Counted from the stretch's first letter, positions 1 through 9,069 are shown. The stretch is 64,000 nucleotides of DNA from Streptomyces antibioticus (GCF_001514065.1 NZ_KQ948435.1:270217-334216); one strand, 5' to 3'. Program-made: numbers and translations. The notes: generated by a model not told the origin, from the letters alone.

Positions 1-1699
1 GTTCCTTGTGCACGAGTTCGCGGTGCACGCCCACGGCCACGACCTCGCCCTCGTGGACCAGGACGACCCGGTCCGCGCGGTCCAGCAGCAGCGGCGAGGA
101 TGTGAACACCACGGTGGTGCGGCCCGCCCGCAACTCCCGTACGCCCGTAGCGATCCGGGCCTCGGTGTGCGAGTCGACGGCCGAGGTGGGCTCGTCCAGG
201 ACGAGCACCTCCGGGTCGGTGAACAGCGACCGGGCCAGCGCGAGCCGCTGGCGCTGACCGCCCGACAAGGAGCGCCCGCGTTCCGTGATCCGGGCGTCCA
301 GCGGGTCCTCGGCACCGAGCGAGCCCTGCACCAGGGCGGCCAGGACGTCCTCGCACTGCGCGGCCGTCAGCGCCTCGCGGGCGTCGACGTCCCCCGACGC
401 GGGGACGTCGAGGAGTTCGCGCAGGGTGCCGGAGAGCAGGACCGGGTCCTTGTCCTGCACGAGGACGGCCGTGCGCGCGGCGGAGAGCGGCAGCTCGTCC
501 AGCGGCACGCCGCCCAGCAGCACCGACGGCTCCCCCTCGGTCGAGGACGGGTGACCGCCCAGCCGTTCCGCCAGCCGTCCCGCCGCGTCCGGGTCCCCGC
601 ACACCACGGCGGTGAGCCGGCCCGCGGGCGCGAGCAGTCCGGTCGCCGGGTCGTACAGGTCACCCGTGGGTGCCGTACCGGCCTGCGAGCCGTCCTCGGA
701 CGTGGCGCGCCGCAGCGACAGCACCCGCGCGGCCCGGCGGGCCGACGGACGCGAGAAGGAGTACGCCATGGCGATCTCCTCGAAGTGCCGCAGCGGGTAG
801 GTCATCACCATGACCGAGCTGTAGACGGTGACCAGTTCGCCTACGGAGATCCGGCCCTCGCGGGCCAGGCCCACGCCGTGCCAGACGACCGCGATGAGCA
901 GCAGTCCGGGGAGCAGCACCTGGATCGCCGAGATCAGCGACCACATCCGGGCGCTGCGCACGGCGGCGTGCCGCACCTCCTGGGAGGCGCTGCGGTAGCG
1001 GTCGAGGAACAGCTCCTCGCCGCCGATGCCGCGCAGCACCCGCAGCCCGGCGACGGTGTCCGAGGCCAGTTCGGTGGCGCGGCCGGCCTTCTCGCGCTGG
1101 AAGTCGGCGCGCCGGGTCGCCCGGGGCAGCAGCGGCAGCACCGCGAGCGCCAGCACGGGGAGCCCGACGGCGACGACCACCCCGAGCGAGGGCTGGTAGA
1201 CGACCAGGCCCACACAGACGAACACGATGGTGAGCGCGGCGGCGGTGAACCGGGAGACGGCCTCCACGAACCAGCCGATCTTCTCGACGTCGCCGGTGGA
1301 CACGGCCACGACCTCACCGGCCGCGACCCGCCGGGTCAGCGCCGAGCCCAGCGTCGCCGCCTTGCGGGCGAGCAGCTGCTGGACGCGGGCGGCGGCCGTG
1401 ATCCAGTTGGTGATGGCGGCGCGGTGCAGGAAGGTGTCGCCGATCGCGTTGCCGGCGCAGGCCAGCGCCAGCAGCCCGCCCGCGAGGGCGAGTCGGGTGC
1501 CGGAGCGGTCGACGACGGCCTGGACGGCGTAGCCCACACAGAACGGCAGGGCGGACACGGACAGGAAGTGCACCAGTCCCCAGGCCAGTGATCTGACCTG
1601 GCCGCCCAGCTGATTCCGGAAGAGCCACCACAGGAATCGGGGACCCGAGCGCGCGTCCGGCACTCCCGGGTCGGGATAGGGAAGGTCTTGAATCTGCAT
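1..1699 (-). CDS. ABC exporter subunit, fused membrane and ATPase domains, degenerate ATP site (3' end outside window)
   Basis: Type I ABC exporter half-transporter; the frame is open from an ATG at 1699 to the window edge. The N-terminal half (residues about 1-330) is a six-helix membrane domain. The nucleotide-binding domain follows, with Q-loop (LVQDKDP), signature LSGGQRQR and Walker B LVLDEPTSAVD. The Walker A region reads VVCGDPDAAGR, with no GK[ST], and the switch-histidine position reads VVFTSSPLLL, with no histidine. It therefore probably cannot hydrolyse ATP at its own Walker A. Such subunits normally pair with a canonical partner; none is adjacent on the right, so the partner may lie beyond position 1. 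Substrate unknown. Confidence 0.85.
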   Translation of the reverse strand, partial: MQIQDLPYPDPGVPDARSGPRFLWWLFRNQLGGQVRSLAWGLVHFLSVSALPFCVGYAVQAVVDRSGTRLALAGGLLALACAGNAIGDTFLHRAAITNWITAAARVQQLLARKAATLGSALTRRVAAGEVVAVSTGDVEKIGWFVEAVSRFTAAALTIVFVCVGLVVYQPSLGVVVAVGLPVLALAVLPLLPRATRRADFQREKAGRATELASDTVAGLRVLRGIGGEELFLDRYRSASQEVRHAAVRSARMWSLISAIQVLLPGLLLIAVVWHGVGLAREGRISVGELVTVYSSVMVMTYPLRHFEEIAMAYSFSRPSARRAARVLSLRRATSEDGSQAGTAPTGDLYDPATGLLAPAGRLTAVVCGDPDAAGRLAERLGGHPSSTEGEPSVLLGGVPLDELPLSAARTAVLVQDKDPVLLSGTLRELLDVPASGDVDAREALTAAQCEDVLAALVQGSLGAEDPLDARITERGRSLSGGQRQRLALARSLFTDPEVLVLDEPTSAVDSHTEARIATGVRELRAGRTTVVFTSSPLLLDRADRVVLVHEGEVVAVGVHRELVHKE

Positions 1700-1836
1700 G
1701 ACGGATGACGTCCCAGTGGCTCGTGTCAGGGGGGTGGGTGGGACCGCGGACGGCGGTAGCAAACCGTGAAAGGTTCGCGTCATTGCGTGCTCGGAGGCAA
1801 ACGGTTTTCCGTGCGGCCGGGTGCGACCATGGCGGG

Positions 1837-2547
1837 GTGGCGATCGATGTACGGCGTGCGATGCTCTGCGGCTTTCTGACGCTGGCCCTGGGCGGCTGCG
1901 CGGGGCCCCGGGACGCCGGCCCACCGGCGAAACCGCAGGCCCGAGCCGCGACCACAGCCGCGACTCCGACCGGCATCCCCGACATCGGCGACCGCTTCCA
2001 GCGCCGCATCCCCGCCGACGCCGACCAGGTCGTCGCGGTCTACGGCGACGGCGTCGACGCACCGGACTCCACGGTCGTGCTCTACACGAGGCGGGGCACC
2101 GGCTGGGACCGCGCGCGGAGTTGGCCCGCGCACAACGGCAAGAAGGGCTGGACGACCGACCATCACGAGGGCGACAAACGCAGCCCCGTGGGCGTGTTCA
2201 CGCTCAGCGACGCGGGCGGCGTCCTGAAGGACCCGGGCTCGAAACTCCCGTACACGCAGTCCGCCGCCTTCGCGGCCCCGCGCTGGTGGGCGAAGTCGCA
2301 CTGGCACGACTTCGACTACGTCATCGCCATCGACTACAACCGCGTCAAGGGCACCCCGCCGAACGACCCGACCCGCCCCGAGGGCGACGGCAAGGGCGGC
2401 GGGATCTGGCTGCACATGGACCACGGCAGCGGTACGTCGGCCTGCGTCAGCCTCTCCAGGCCCGCGATGGAGTACCTGCTGCGCACGCTCGACCCGGACC
2501 GGCATCCCGTGGTGGTGATGGGAGACAGGGCCGCCCTGGCGGGCTAG
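1837..2547 (+). CDS. L,D-transpeptidase-fold (YkuD) lipoprotein
   Basis: Exported protein of about 236 residues. A GTG at 1837 gives a short lipoprotein signal with lipobox LGGC; an ATG at 1861 is an alternative start, and neither has a strong ribosome binding site. The body carries a YkuD-like catalytic region ending in HMDHGSGTSACVSLS, which matches the HG...S-x-C pattern of L,D-transpeptidases, with Cys as the likely nucleophile. The family makes 3-3 cross-links in peptidoglycan or attaches proteins to it. There is no N-terminal peptidoglycan-binding domain, so it may act on another substrate. It is divergent from the ABC subunit gene and upstream of the PNGase A-like gene. Confidence 0.75.
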   Translation: MAIDVRRAMLCGFLTLALGGCAGPRDAGPPAKPQARAATTAATPTGIPDIGDRFQRRIPADADQVVAVYGDGVDAPDSTVVLYTRRGTGWDRARSWPAHNGKKGWTTDHHEGDKRSPVGVFTLSDAGGVLKDPGSKLPYTQSAAFAAPRWWAKSHWHDFDYVIAIDYNRVKGTPPNDPTRPEGDGKGGGIWLHMDHGSGTSACVSLSRPAMEYLLRTLDPDRHPVVVMGDRAALAG

Positions 2548-2604
2548 TCCTCGTGCCGGAGGCGTCATTGCGCCGGGCGCCCGACTCGCCGTAGAACACC
2601 GGCC

Positions 2605-4188
2605 ATGAAGAGACGGATCATCATGTCCATGCTCGCCGGAGCGACCCTCCTCGCGGGCACCCTCCTGGGAGCGGCGCCGGCCCGATCCGCGGACGTACCG
2701 GCGGAGTTCGGCAGTGACTGGCACGACCCGGTCACCGCCGCCCCGCCCGTCGGCAGGCCCTCCGGAAAGTCCTGCCAAGTCACGCTCGCGGACGCCCGGT
2801 TCCGCGACTTCACGCCGTACAAGGGGAGTTACACGCCCCCCGACGGCTGCGGCGACCGCTGGAGCAAGGTGGTCCTGCGGATGGACGGCAAGGTGAAGGG
2901 CCGTCAGTACGACCGGCTCGGCTATCTGCGGGTCGGCGGAATCGAGATCTTCCGTACGTCGACTCCGGAGCCGTCGCCGGACGGGATCGAGTGGTCGGTC
3001 GAGAATGACGTCACGCGCTACAGCGACACCCTCCGCTCCGGCCAGGACGTCGAGATGCTCATCGGCAACGTCGTCGACGACACGTACACGGGTGTCATCG
3101 ACGTCAAGGTGACGCTGACGTTCTACGCGGGCAGGCCGGACGCGGCCAAGATCCCCGACCAGGTTCTGCCGCTCACCGACGGCACGGTCACCACTCCGCG
3201 CAACAGCGAACGCATCGTCGCCGAGGTGTACGCGACCGGTTCCGGCGGTGGGTGCGAGGAGTACTGGTATCTGACGGTGCCGGACGTGGCGCCGTACTCC
3301 TGCAAGGCCGCGGGCGGCCCCTACCGCGAGGTGCAGATCAAGGTCGACGGCCAACTCGCCGGAATCGCCGCCCCGTTCCCGCACGTGTGGACCGGTGGCT
3401 GGTCCAATCCCTTCCTCTGGTACGTCGTTCCGGGACCGCGCGCCTTCGACGTCAAGCCGATCGAATACGACCTGACCCCGTTCGCCGGTCTCCTCAACGA
3501 CGGCGAGCCGCACCGCGTGCAGGTCGATGTCGTCGGCGTCCCCGAAGGGCAGAGCGGCTGGAGCGCACCCGTGAACGTCGCCGTCTGGCAGGACGCGAAG
3601 CGCGCCCACGTCACCGGGAAACTCACCGCGCACACCGTCGGCGACCTCACCAACTCCTCGGTCCACACACCCGGTTCGGAGCACCGCCTGGACACCGAGG
3701 GAGCCCACCGGCTCACCGTCGCCGGATACGTCGACACCTCGCACGGCCGGGTGACCACCACCGTCCGCCGGTCTCTGACGAACACCTCCACGCACCGCTG
3801 GACCGAGGGCGAGAACGTCGACGGACTCGACGCGACCTGGACGGACACGGAGTCGGTCACCGTCGACGGACCCGGCCCGGCGCACACGACGCGCACGCAG
3901 CGGACGTACACGATGAACGGCACCACGACGATCGGCACGGACGACCGGCTGCGGACGGTGCTGACGCTCGGCGACCGGGCCTCGGTCGTCGCCGACGGAC
4001 GTCTGCGGCAACGCCTCGACGACACCTACACCGGCGACGCCACCTGGACCCTCAACGTCCCCCGTGACCAGCGGCACGCGGTCGGCACGACGAGTGAGCG
4101 CTACCGGCTCGTGAGCCCGGGCCGCTGCTACGAGCGTTCCCTGACCACCGCCCAGGGGGTGCTCACCGAGGATCGCGCGGGCTGCTGA
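2605..4188 (+). CDS. Secreted PNGase A-like peptide-N4-asparagine amidase
   Basis: 527 residues. The first 29 residues form a Sec signal peptide (MKRR, hydrophobic stretch, cleavage near APARSA). The mature part has the features of the peptide N-glycanase A family: FRDFTPYKGSYTPP, RMDGKVKGRQYDRLGY, VGGIEIFRTSTPEP and the paired beta-sandwich layout up to about residue 330. Family members remove N-linked glycans from glycoproteins by cleaving at asparagine. Two cysteines in the GGGCEEYWYL/YSC segment could form a disulfide. The C-terminal 200 residues are a beta-rich segment with many Thr/Arg that I cannot assign. It probably processes plant or fungal glycoproteins outside the cell. Start chosen for the signal peptide. 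Confidence 0.8.
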   Translation: MKRRIIMSMLAGATLLAGTLLGAAPARSADVPAEFGSDWHDPVTAAPPVGRPSGKSCQVTLADARFRDFTPYKGSYTPPDGCGDRWSKVVLRMDGKVKGRQYDRLGYLRVGGIEIFRTSTPEPSPDGIEWSVENDVTRYSDTLRSGQDVEMLIGNVVDDTYTGVIDVKVTLTFYAGRPDAAKIPDQVLPLTDGTVTTPRNSERIVAEVYATGSGGGCEEYWYLTVPDVAPYSCKAAGGPYREVQIKVDGQLAGIAAPFPHVWTGGWSNPFLWYVVPGPRAFDVKPIEYDLTPFAGLLNDGEPHRVQVDVVGVPEGQSGWSAPVNVAVWQDAKRAHVTGKLTAHTVGDLTNSSVHTPGSEHRLDTEGAHRLTVAGYVDTSHGRVTTTVRRSLTNTSTHRWTEGENVDGLDATWTDTESVTVDGPGPAHTTRTQRTYTMNGTTTIGTDDRLRTVLTLGDRASVVADGRLRQRLDDTYTGDATWTLNVPRDQRHAVGTTSERYRLVSPGRCYERSLTTAQGVLTEDRAGC

Positions 4189-4360
4189 CGCCAGTTGTGT
4201 GCGATGCGTCACTCACGGCGTGATTTACGGGGCCGAAACACGGCGGTCTCGTGGGTGATCAACGGCGCGGTCAAAGTGATCGCCACGGAAGCCGCTTTCC
4301 GTATCGCAGAAGTTCTCCCCCTGGACTTCCGCGCGCCGACGTCCCCCACAAGGAGTGCCC

Positions 4361-5722
4361 GTGCCGCCGTCCGTCCCGTCCCTGCCGCGACGCGTCGCAC
4401 ACATACTGCGTACCTCTCTCTTCGTACAGGTCCTCTGTGCGCTCGTCCTCGGCATCGTTGTCGGCAAGCTCTGGCCCGACTTCGCCACCGACCTCCAGCC
4501 GCTCGGCGACGGCTTCACCCGGCTCATCAAGACGATCATCTCCCCGCTCGTGTTCTGCGTGGTCGTCATCGGGATCGCCAAGGCCGGTGACCTCAAGGCC
4601 TTCGGCCGGATCGGGCTCAAGGCCCTGATCTGGTTCGAGGTCGCGAGCACGCTCGCGCTGGTCATCGGCCTGCTCGCCGCCAACGTCGTCCAGCCGGGCT
4701 CCGGCATGCACGTGGACCCGTCGACGCTGGACGCCTCCGCGGTCGACGCGAAGACCGGCGGGGGTTCGCTGCCCTCGACGACCGAGTTCATCGTCAACGC
4801 GATCCCGACCAGTTTCATCGGGGCCTTCGCCGAGAACAGCCTCCTCCAGGTCCTCATCCTGGCCTGCCTGGTGGGCGCCGCGCTGCTCCACCTCGGCCAC
4901 ACCAAGGTGCCGAAGGTGCTGCCCGCCGTCGAGCAGGCACAGGAGATCATCTTCGCGGTCGTCGGCTTCATCATGCGGCTCGCCCCGATCGCGGTGTTCG
5001 GCGCGATGGCCGTCCTCATCGGCCAGTACGGACTCGGCGTCATCGAGACCTACGCCAAGCTGATCGTCCTGTGCTACGCGGCCGCCGCGTTCTTCATCGC
5101 GCTCCTCGCCATCGCCCTGCGCCTGGTCACCGGGCTCAGCCTCTGGAAGTTCCTGCGCTACATCCGCGCCGAGATGCTGCTCGCGCTGGGCACCGCCTCC
5201 ACCGAGTCGGTCATGCCGCGCGTCATGCAGAAGCTGCGCAAGGCGGGCGCCCGCGACGACGCCGTGGGTCTGGTGCTGCCGACCGGCTACTCCTTCAACC
5301 TCGACGGCGCCTCGCTCTACCTGTCCATCGGCACGCTGTTCATCGCCCAGGCGGTCGGCGTCGACCTCAGCCTCGGCCAGCAGATCACCGTGGTCCTGGT
5401 GCTGATGCTCACCAGCAAGGGCATGGCCGGCATCCCCGGTTCCGCCTTCCTCGCCCTGTCCGCGACCGCGTCCTCGCTGGGCGCGATCCCGGCCGGCGCG
5501 GTGGCGCTGCTGCTGGGCGTGGACCGGATCATGGACTCGATGCGCGTCGTGACGAACCTGCTCGGCAACTGCGTCGCCGTGTTCGCGGTGTCCCGGTGGG
5601 AGGGGGCGCTGGACCTGGAGAAGGCGAAGAAGGTGCTGGACGGTGACGTCGAAGCGGCTCCGGAAGCCACTTCCGAGGTTCCCGCCCAGCAGACCAAGGA
5701 GACGGTGACCGAGGCCAGTTGA
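4361..5722 (+). CDS. dctA: Dicarboxylate:cation symporter, DctA/GltP family
   Basis: About 453 residues with eight or more membrane segments and two re-entrant motifs. It has the serine-rich TASTESVMPRVM stretch, the substrate motif PTGYSFNLDGASLYLS (NLDG) and the second hairpin TSKGMAGIPGSAF typical of C4-dicarboxylate carriers of the DctA type. It imports succinate, malate or fumarate with protons or Na+. There are two possible GTG starts, at 4355 and 4361. The AAGGAG at 4350-4355 overlaps the first, so the second is taken. The acidic C-terminal tail (EAAPEATSEVPA) is variable in the family. It is convergent with the MarR gene and followed by a strong terminator. Confidence 0.88.
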   Translation: MPPSVPSLPRRVAHILRTSLFVQVLCALVLGIVVGKLWPDFATDLQPLGDGFTRLIKTIISPLVFCVVVIGIAKAGDLKAFGRIGLKALIWFEVASTLALVIGLLAANVVQPGSGMHVDPSTLDASAVDAKTGGGSLPSTTEFIVNAIPTSFIGAFAENSLLQVLILACLVGAALLHLGHTKVPKVLPAVEQAQEIIFAVVGFIMRLAPIAVFGAMAVLIGQYGLGVIETYAKLIVLCYAAAAFFIALLAIALRLVTGLSLWKFLRYIRAEMLLALGTASTESVMPRVMQKLRKAGARDDAVGLVLPTGYSFNLDGASLYLSIGTLFIAQAVGVDLSLGQQITVVLVLMLTSKGMAGIPGSAFLALSATASSLGAIPAGAVALLLGVDRIMDSMRVVTNLLGNCVAVFAVSRWEGALDLEKAKKVLDGDVEAAPEATSEVPAQQTKETVTEAS

Positions 5723-5738
5723 CATCGGCCACCGGACA

Positions 5739-5763
5739 GGGCCGCGGTGATCAGCCGCGGCCC
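5739..5763. terminator. Bidirectional rho-independent-like hairpin
   Basis: Perfect 9-bp stem GGGCCGCGG / CCGCGGCCC around a seven-base loop TGATCAG. It is followed by TCTTCTC on the plus strand and sits between the convergent symporter and MarR genes, so it probably ends both transcripts. Confidence 0.8.
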
Positions 5764-5776
5764 TCTTCTCATGCCC

Positions 5777-6271
5777 TCAACAGCGCTTCCCCGCCTCGGG
5801 CGCGTCCCCGTCGACCAGCGTGTCCAGCAGTCCGCCGAGGGTCCGTCGCTGCTCCTGAGTCAGCGGGGCCAGAATCTCCGCCGCCGCCGACCGCCGTGCC
5901 CCCCGCAGTTCGCTCAGCGCCTTGCGCCCCTCGTCCGTGAGCTCGATCCGGATCACCCGCCGGTTCGTCGGATCCGGCACCCGCCGCACCTTGCCGCCCG
6001 CCTCCAGGCCGTCGACCAGCGTGGTCACCGCGCGCGGGACGACCTCCAGCCGCTCGGCGAGGTCGGCCATGCGCGGCGGTGAGCCGTAATGCGCCAGGGT
6101 GCGCAGCAGCCGTGACTGGGCAGGGGTGACCCCCAGACCGCTCTGCTCGATGTGCCGCTTCTGGATGCGATGCACACGCCGGGTGAACCGGAGCAACTGC
6201 TCGGCGAGCAGGCTGTCGGAATCGGGGGCGGTCGCCGGCGCGGGGGCGGTCACGGACGCGGGGTCACTCAT
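5777..6271 (-). CDS. MarR family transcriptional regulator
   Basis: 164 residues with a winged helix-turn-helix. The recognition region PRMADLAERLEVVPRAVTTLVDGLEAGGKVRR and the wing DPTNRRVIRIELTDEGR match the MarR fold, flanked by dimerisation helices. The first 20 residues are Ala/Pro-rich and probably disordered. The gene is divergent from the ABC exporter starting at 6366, and a palindrome lies between them (6297-6319). The usual arrangement is repression of the neighbouring exporter and of the regulator itself, relieved by a small ligand; the ligand here is unknown. Confidence 0.88.
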   Translation of the reverse strand: MSDPASVTAPAPATAPDSDSLLAEQLLRFTRRVHRIQKRHIEQSGLGVTPAQSRLLRTLAHYGSPPRMADLAERLEVVPRAVTTLVDGLEAGGKVRRVPDPTNRRVIRIELTDEGRKALSELRGARRSAAAEILAPLTQEQRRTLGGLLDTLVDGDAPEAGKRC

Positions 6272-6296
6272 ACGGGAACAATAACAGGACCATGTG

Positions 6297-6319
6297 CATT
6301 GTGAGTATAGGTAACAATG
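6297..6319. promoter_or_regulatory. Inverted repeat, probable MarR operator
   Basis: CATTGT-N11-ACAATG, with perfect 6-bp arms, in the 94-bp gap between the divergent MarR and ABC exporter genes. TTGT...ACAA half-sites at this spacing are common for MarR dimers. The element starts 25 bp upstream of the MarR start codon. Confidence 0.6.
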
Positions 6320-6365
6320 AGCTATGGTCCGTGAGTCTCACCCGACAAGTCTCCCGAAGGAGCCC

Positions 6366-8168
6366 ATGCACCCCGACAACGAACCCAAGTGGACACCGGC
6401 CGGCGACGCACCGGAGCAGCCCCGGCAGGTCCGCCGCATCCTGAAACTCTTCCGCCCCTACCGCAGCCGCCTCGCCGTCGTCGGCCTCCTGGTCGGCGCC
6501 GCCTCACTGGTCTCCGTCGCCACCCCCTTCATGCTGAAGGAGATACTGGACGTCGCGATCCCCGAGGGCCGCACCGGGCTGCTCAGCCTCCTGGCGCTCG
6601 GCATGATCCTCAGCGCCGTCCTGACCAGCGTCTTCGGCGTCCTCCAGACCCTGATCTCCACCACGGTCGGCCAGCGCGTCATGCACGACCTGCGCACCGC
6701 CGTCTACGACCGCCTCCAGCGCATGTCGCTCGCGTTCTTCACGCGCACGCGCACCGGCGAGGTCCAGTCCCGCATCGCCAACGACATCGGCGGCATGCAG
6801 GCCACCGTCACCTCCACCGCGACCTCCCTGGTCTCCAACGCCACCAGCGTCGTCGCCACGATCGTCGCGATGGTCGCCCTCGACTGGCGGCTGACCGTCG
6901 TCTCGCTGCTCCTGCTCCCCGTCTTCGTGTGGATCAGCCGCCGGGTCGGCAACGAACGCAAGAAGATCACCACCCAGCGCCAGAAGCAGATGGCCGCGAT
7001 GGCCGCCACCGTCACCGAGTCCCTCTCGGTCAGCGGCATCCTCCTTGGCCGCACCATGGGCCGCTCCGACTCGCTGACGCAGTCCTTCTCGGAGGAGTCC
7101 GAGCGCCTGGTCGACCTTGAGGTGCGGTCGAACATGGCGGGCCGCTGGCGCATGGCCGTCATCACGATCGTCATGGCCGCCATGCCGGCCGTCATCTACT
7201 GGACCGCGGGACTCGCCCTCCAGATGGGCGGCCCGGACGTCTCGATCGGCACCATCGTCGCCTTCGTCTCGCTCCAGCAGGGCCTGTTCCGCCCGGCGGT
7301 GAGCCTGCTCGGCACCGGCGTCCAGATCCAGGCCTCCCTCGCGCTGTTCCAGCGCATCTTCGAGTACCTGGACCTGCCGATAGACATCACCGAGCGCGAG
7401 AACCCCGTCCACCTGGACACCGTCAAGGGCGAGGTCCGGTTCGAGAACGTGGAGTTCCGCTACGACGAGAAGAGCGCCCCGACCCTCACGGGCGTCGACA
7501 TCACCGTGCCCGCGGGCGCCAGTCTCGCGGTCGTCGGCCCGACCGGCGCCGGCAAGTCCACCCTGGGCCACCTGGTGCCGCGGCTCTACGACGTGACCGG
7601 CGGCCGGGTCACCCTGGACGGCGTCGACGTCCGTGACCTCGACTTCGACACGCTCGCGCGCGCGGTCGGCGTCGTCTCCCAGGAGACGTACCTCTTCCAC
7701 GCCTCGGTCGCCGACAACCTGCGCTTCGCCAAGCCGGACGCCACCGACGAGGAACTGCACGCGGCGGCGAAGGCGGCCCAGATCCACGACCACATCGCGA
7801 ACCTGCCCGACGGCTACGACACGGTGGTCGGCGAGCGCGGCCACCGCTTCTCGGGCGGCGAGAAGCAGCGGCTGGCCATCGCTCGCACGATCCTGCGCGA
7901 TCCGCCGGTCCTGATCCTCGACGAGGCGACCAGCGCCCTGGACAACCGCACCGAACGCGCCGTCCAGGAGGCCATCGACGCCCTGTCCGCCAACCGCACC
8001 ACGCTCACCATCGCGCACCGGCTGTCCACGATCCGGGGCGCCGACCAGATCGTGGTCCTGGACTCCGGCCGTACCGCCGAACGCGGCACGCACGAGGAAC
8101 TGCTGGAACTGGACGGACGGTACGCGGCCCTCGTACGCCGGGATGCTCAACTGGAACCGACAAGCTGA
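6366..8168 (+). CDS. ABC multidrug-type exporter, fused membrane and ATPase domains
   Basis: 600 residues. Residues about 25-320 form six membrane helices of a type I exporter; the ATPase domain follows with Walker A GPTGAGKST, Q-loop VVSQETYLF, signature RFSGGEKQR, Walker B VLILDEATSALD and switch region IAHRLST. All catalytic motifs are intact, so it can act as a homodimer. The ATG at 6366 is preferred because GAAGGAG lies just upstream; an in-frame ATG at 6324 would overlap the operator region. Pairing with a divergent MarR regulator points to drug or toxic-metabolite export, but the substrate cannot be read from sequence. Confidence 0.88.
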   Translation: MHPDNEPKWTPAGDAPEQPRQVRRILKLFRPYRSRLAVVGLLVGAASLVSVATPFMLKEILDVAIPEGRTGLLSLLALGMILSAVLTSVFGVLQTLISTTVGQRVMHDLRTAVYDRLQRMSLAFFTRTRTGEVQSRIANDIGGMQATVTSTATSLVSNATSVVATIVAMVALDWRLTVVSLLLLPVFVWISRRVGNERKKITTQRQKQMAAMAATVTESLSVSGILLGRTMGRSDSLTQSFSEESERLVDLEVRSNMAGRWRMAVITIVMAAMPAVIYWTAGLALQMGGPDVSIGTIVAFVSLQQGLFRPAVSLLGTGVQIQASLALFQRIFEYLDLPIDITERENPVHLDTVKGEVRFENVEFRYDEKSAPTLTGVDITVPAGASLAVVGPTGAGKSTLGHLVPRLYDVTGGRVTLDGVDVRDLDFDTLARAVGVVSQETYLFHASVADNLRFAKPDATDEELHAAAKAAQIHDHIANLPDGYDTVVGERGHRFSGGEKQRLAIARTILRDPPVLILDEATSALDNRTERAVQEAIDALSANRTTLTIAHRLSTIRGADQIVVLDSGRTAERGTHEELLELDGRYAALVRRDAQLEPTS

Positions 8169-8211
8169 AGATATGCCGGGTTTGTAACGATATGAGGGTT
8201 ACCGTGCCCGC

Positions 8212-9054
8212 ATGTACCAGAACACTCCGTCACGGAGCACGATTCGACTGACGCGCCGGGGCCGACTCGTCCTCATTGCGACCGGGGCCGTCGTGGCCGG
8301 CACCGCCGTGGCGGTGCCGCTGCTGAGCCTGGACAGCGACAAGGCCGCCAAGCCCACTGCACTGGTCATCCCGGAGGGCTGGCGCGCCGGCCAGGTGTAC
8401 GACGCCGTCGACAAGGCCCTCGCCCGCCCGGCGGGCACCGCCAAGAAGGCGCTGGCCAGGGCCGCGCTGAAGCTGCCGACCGACGCCGAGGGCAACCCGG
8501 AGGGCTACCTCTTCCCGGCGACGTATCCGCTGAACGACAAGACGACCCCCGAGTCGCTGCTGTCGTTCATGGTCAACACCGCGAACCAGAAGTTCAACGG
8601 GGCGCCGACCGCCGCCGGCGCCCAGCGCAACTCGATGAACGTCTACCAGGCCGTCACCATCGCGAGCATCGTCCAGGCGGAGGCCGCCTCCAAGGCCGAC
8701 ATGGGCAAGGTGGCCCGGGTCATCTTCAACCGCCTCGAACGCGGGATGCCGCTCCAGATGGACTCCACCATCAACTACGCGCTCAACCGCGCCACGCTGA
8801 AGACGTCCGACGCCGACACCCGGATCGACAGCCCCTACAACTCGTACCAGCGCATGGGCCTGCCGCCGACGCCGATCGACAACCCGGGCGAGGAGGCGAT
8901 GCGCGCCGCGATCACCCCCACGCCGGGCGACTGGCTGTACTTCGTCACCGTGAAGCCGGGGGACACCCGCTTCACCGCCAATTACGAGGAACACCTGCGC
9001 AATGTGGCCGAGTTCAACGCCAACCAGAAGAAGAGCGCACAGCCCGCGAAGTGA
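8212..9054 (+). CDS. mltG: MltG/YceG-like endolytic murein transglycosylase, short form
   Basis: 280 residues with one N-terminal membrane anchor (about residues 20-42) and an external YceG domain. Recognisable motifs are EGYLFPATYPL, ASIVQAEA, QMDSTINYALNR, SPYNSYQRMGLPPTPIDNPG and YFVTVKPGDTRFTANYEEH. MltG cuts nascent peptidoglycan glycan strands and sets their length. The motif that is ASIVEKE in the E. coli enzyme reads ASIVQAE here, so one acidic residue is Gln while the second Glu is kept. The protein is roughly half the size of the long MltG usual in Streptomyces, so it looks like an additional short paralogue. It is convergent with the monooxygenase gene. Confidence 0.82.
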   Translation: MYQNTPSRSTIRLTRRGRLVLIATGAVVAGTAVAVPLLSLDSDKAAKPTALVIPEGWRAGQVYDAVDKALARPAGTAKKALARAALKLPTDAEGNPEGYLFPATYPLNDKTTPESLLSFMVNTANQKFNGAPTAAGAQRNSMNVYQAVTIASIVQAEAASKADMGKVARVIFNRLERGMPLQMDSTINYALNRATLKTSDADTRIDSPYNSYQRMGLPPTPIDNPGEEAMRAAITPTPGDWLYFVTVKPGDTRFTANYEEHLRNVAEFNANQKKSAQPAK

Positions 9055-9069
9055 CGTCCCGGGACGTCA
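9052..9069. repeat. 18-bp perfect palindrome containing both convergent stop codons
   Basis: TGACGTCCCGGGACGTCA reads the same on both strands. Its first TGA is the stop of the MltG-like gene and its last three bases (TCA) are the stop of the monooxygenase gene on the other strand. It has no loop, so it is a poor terminator unless the centre opens. Confidence 0.9.
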
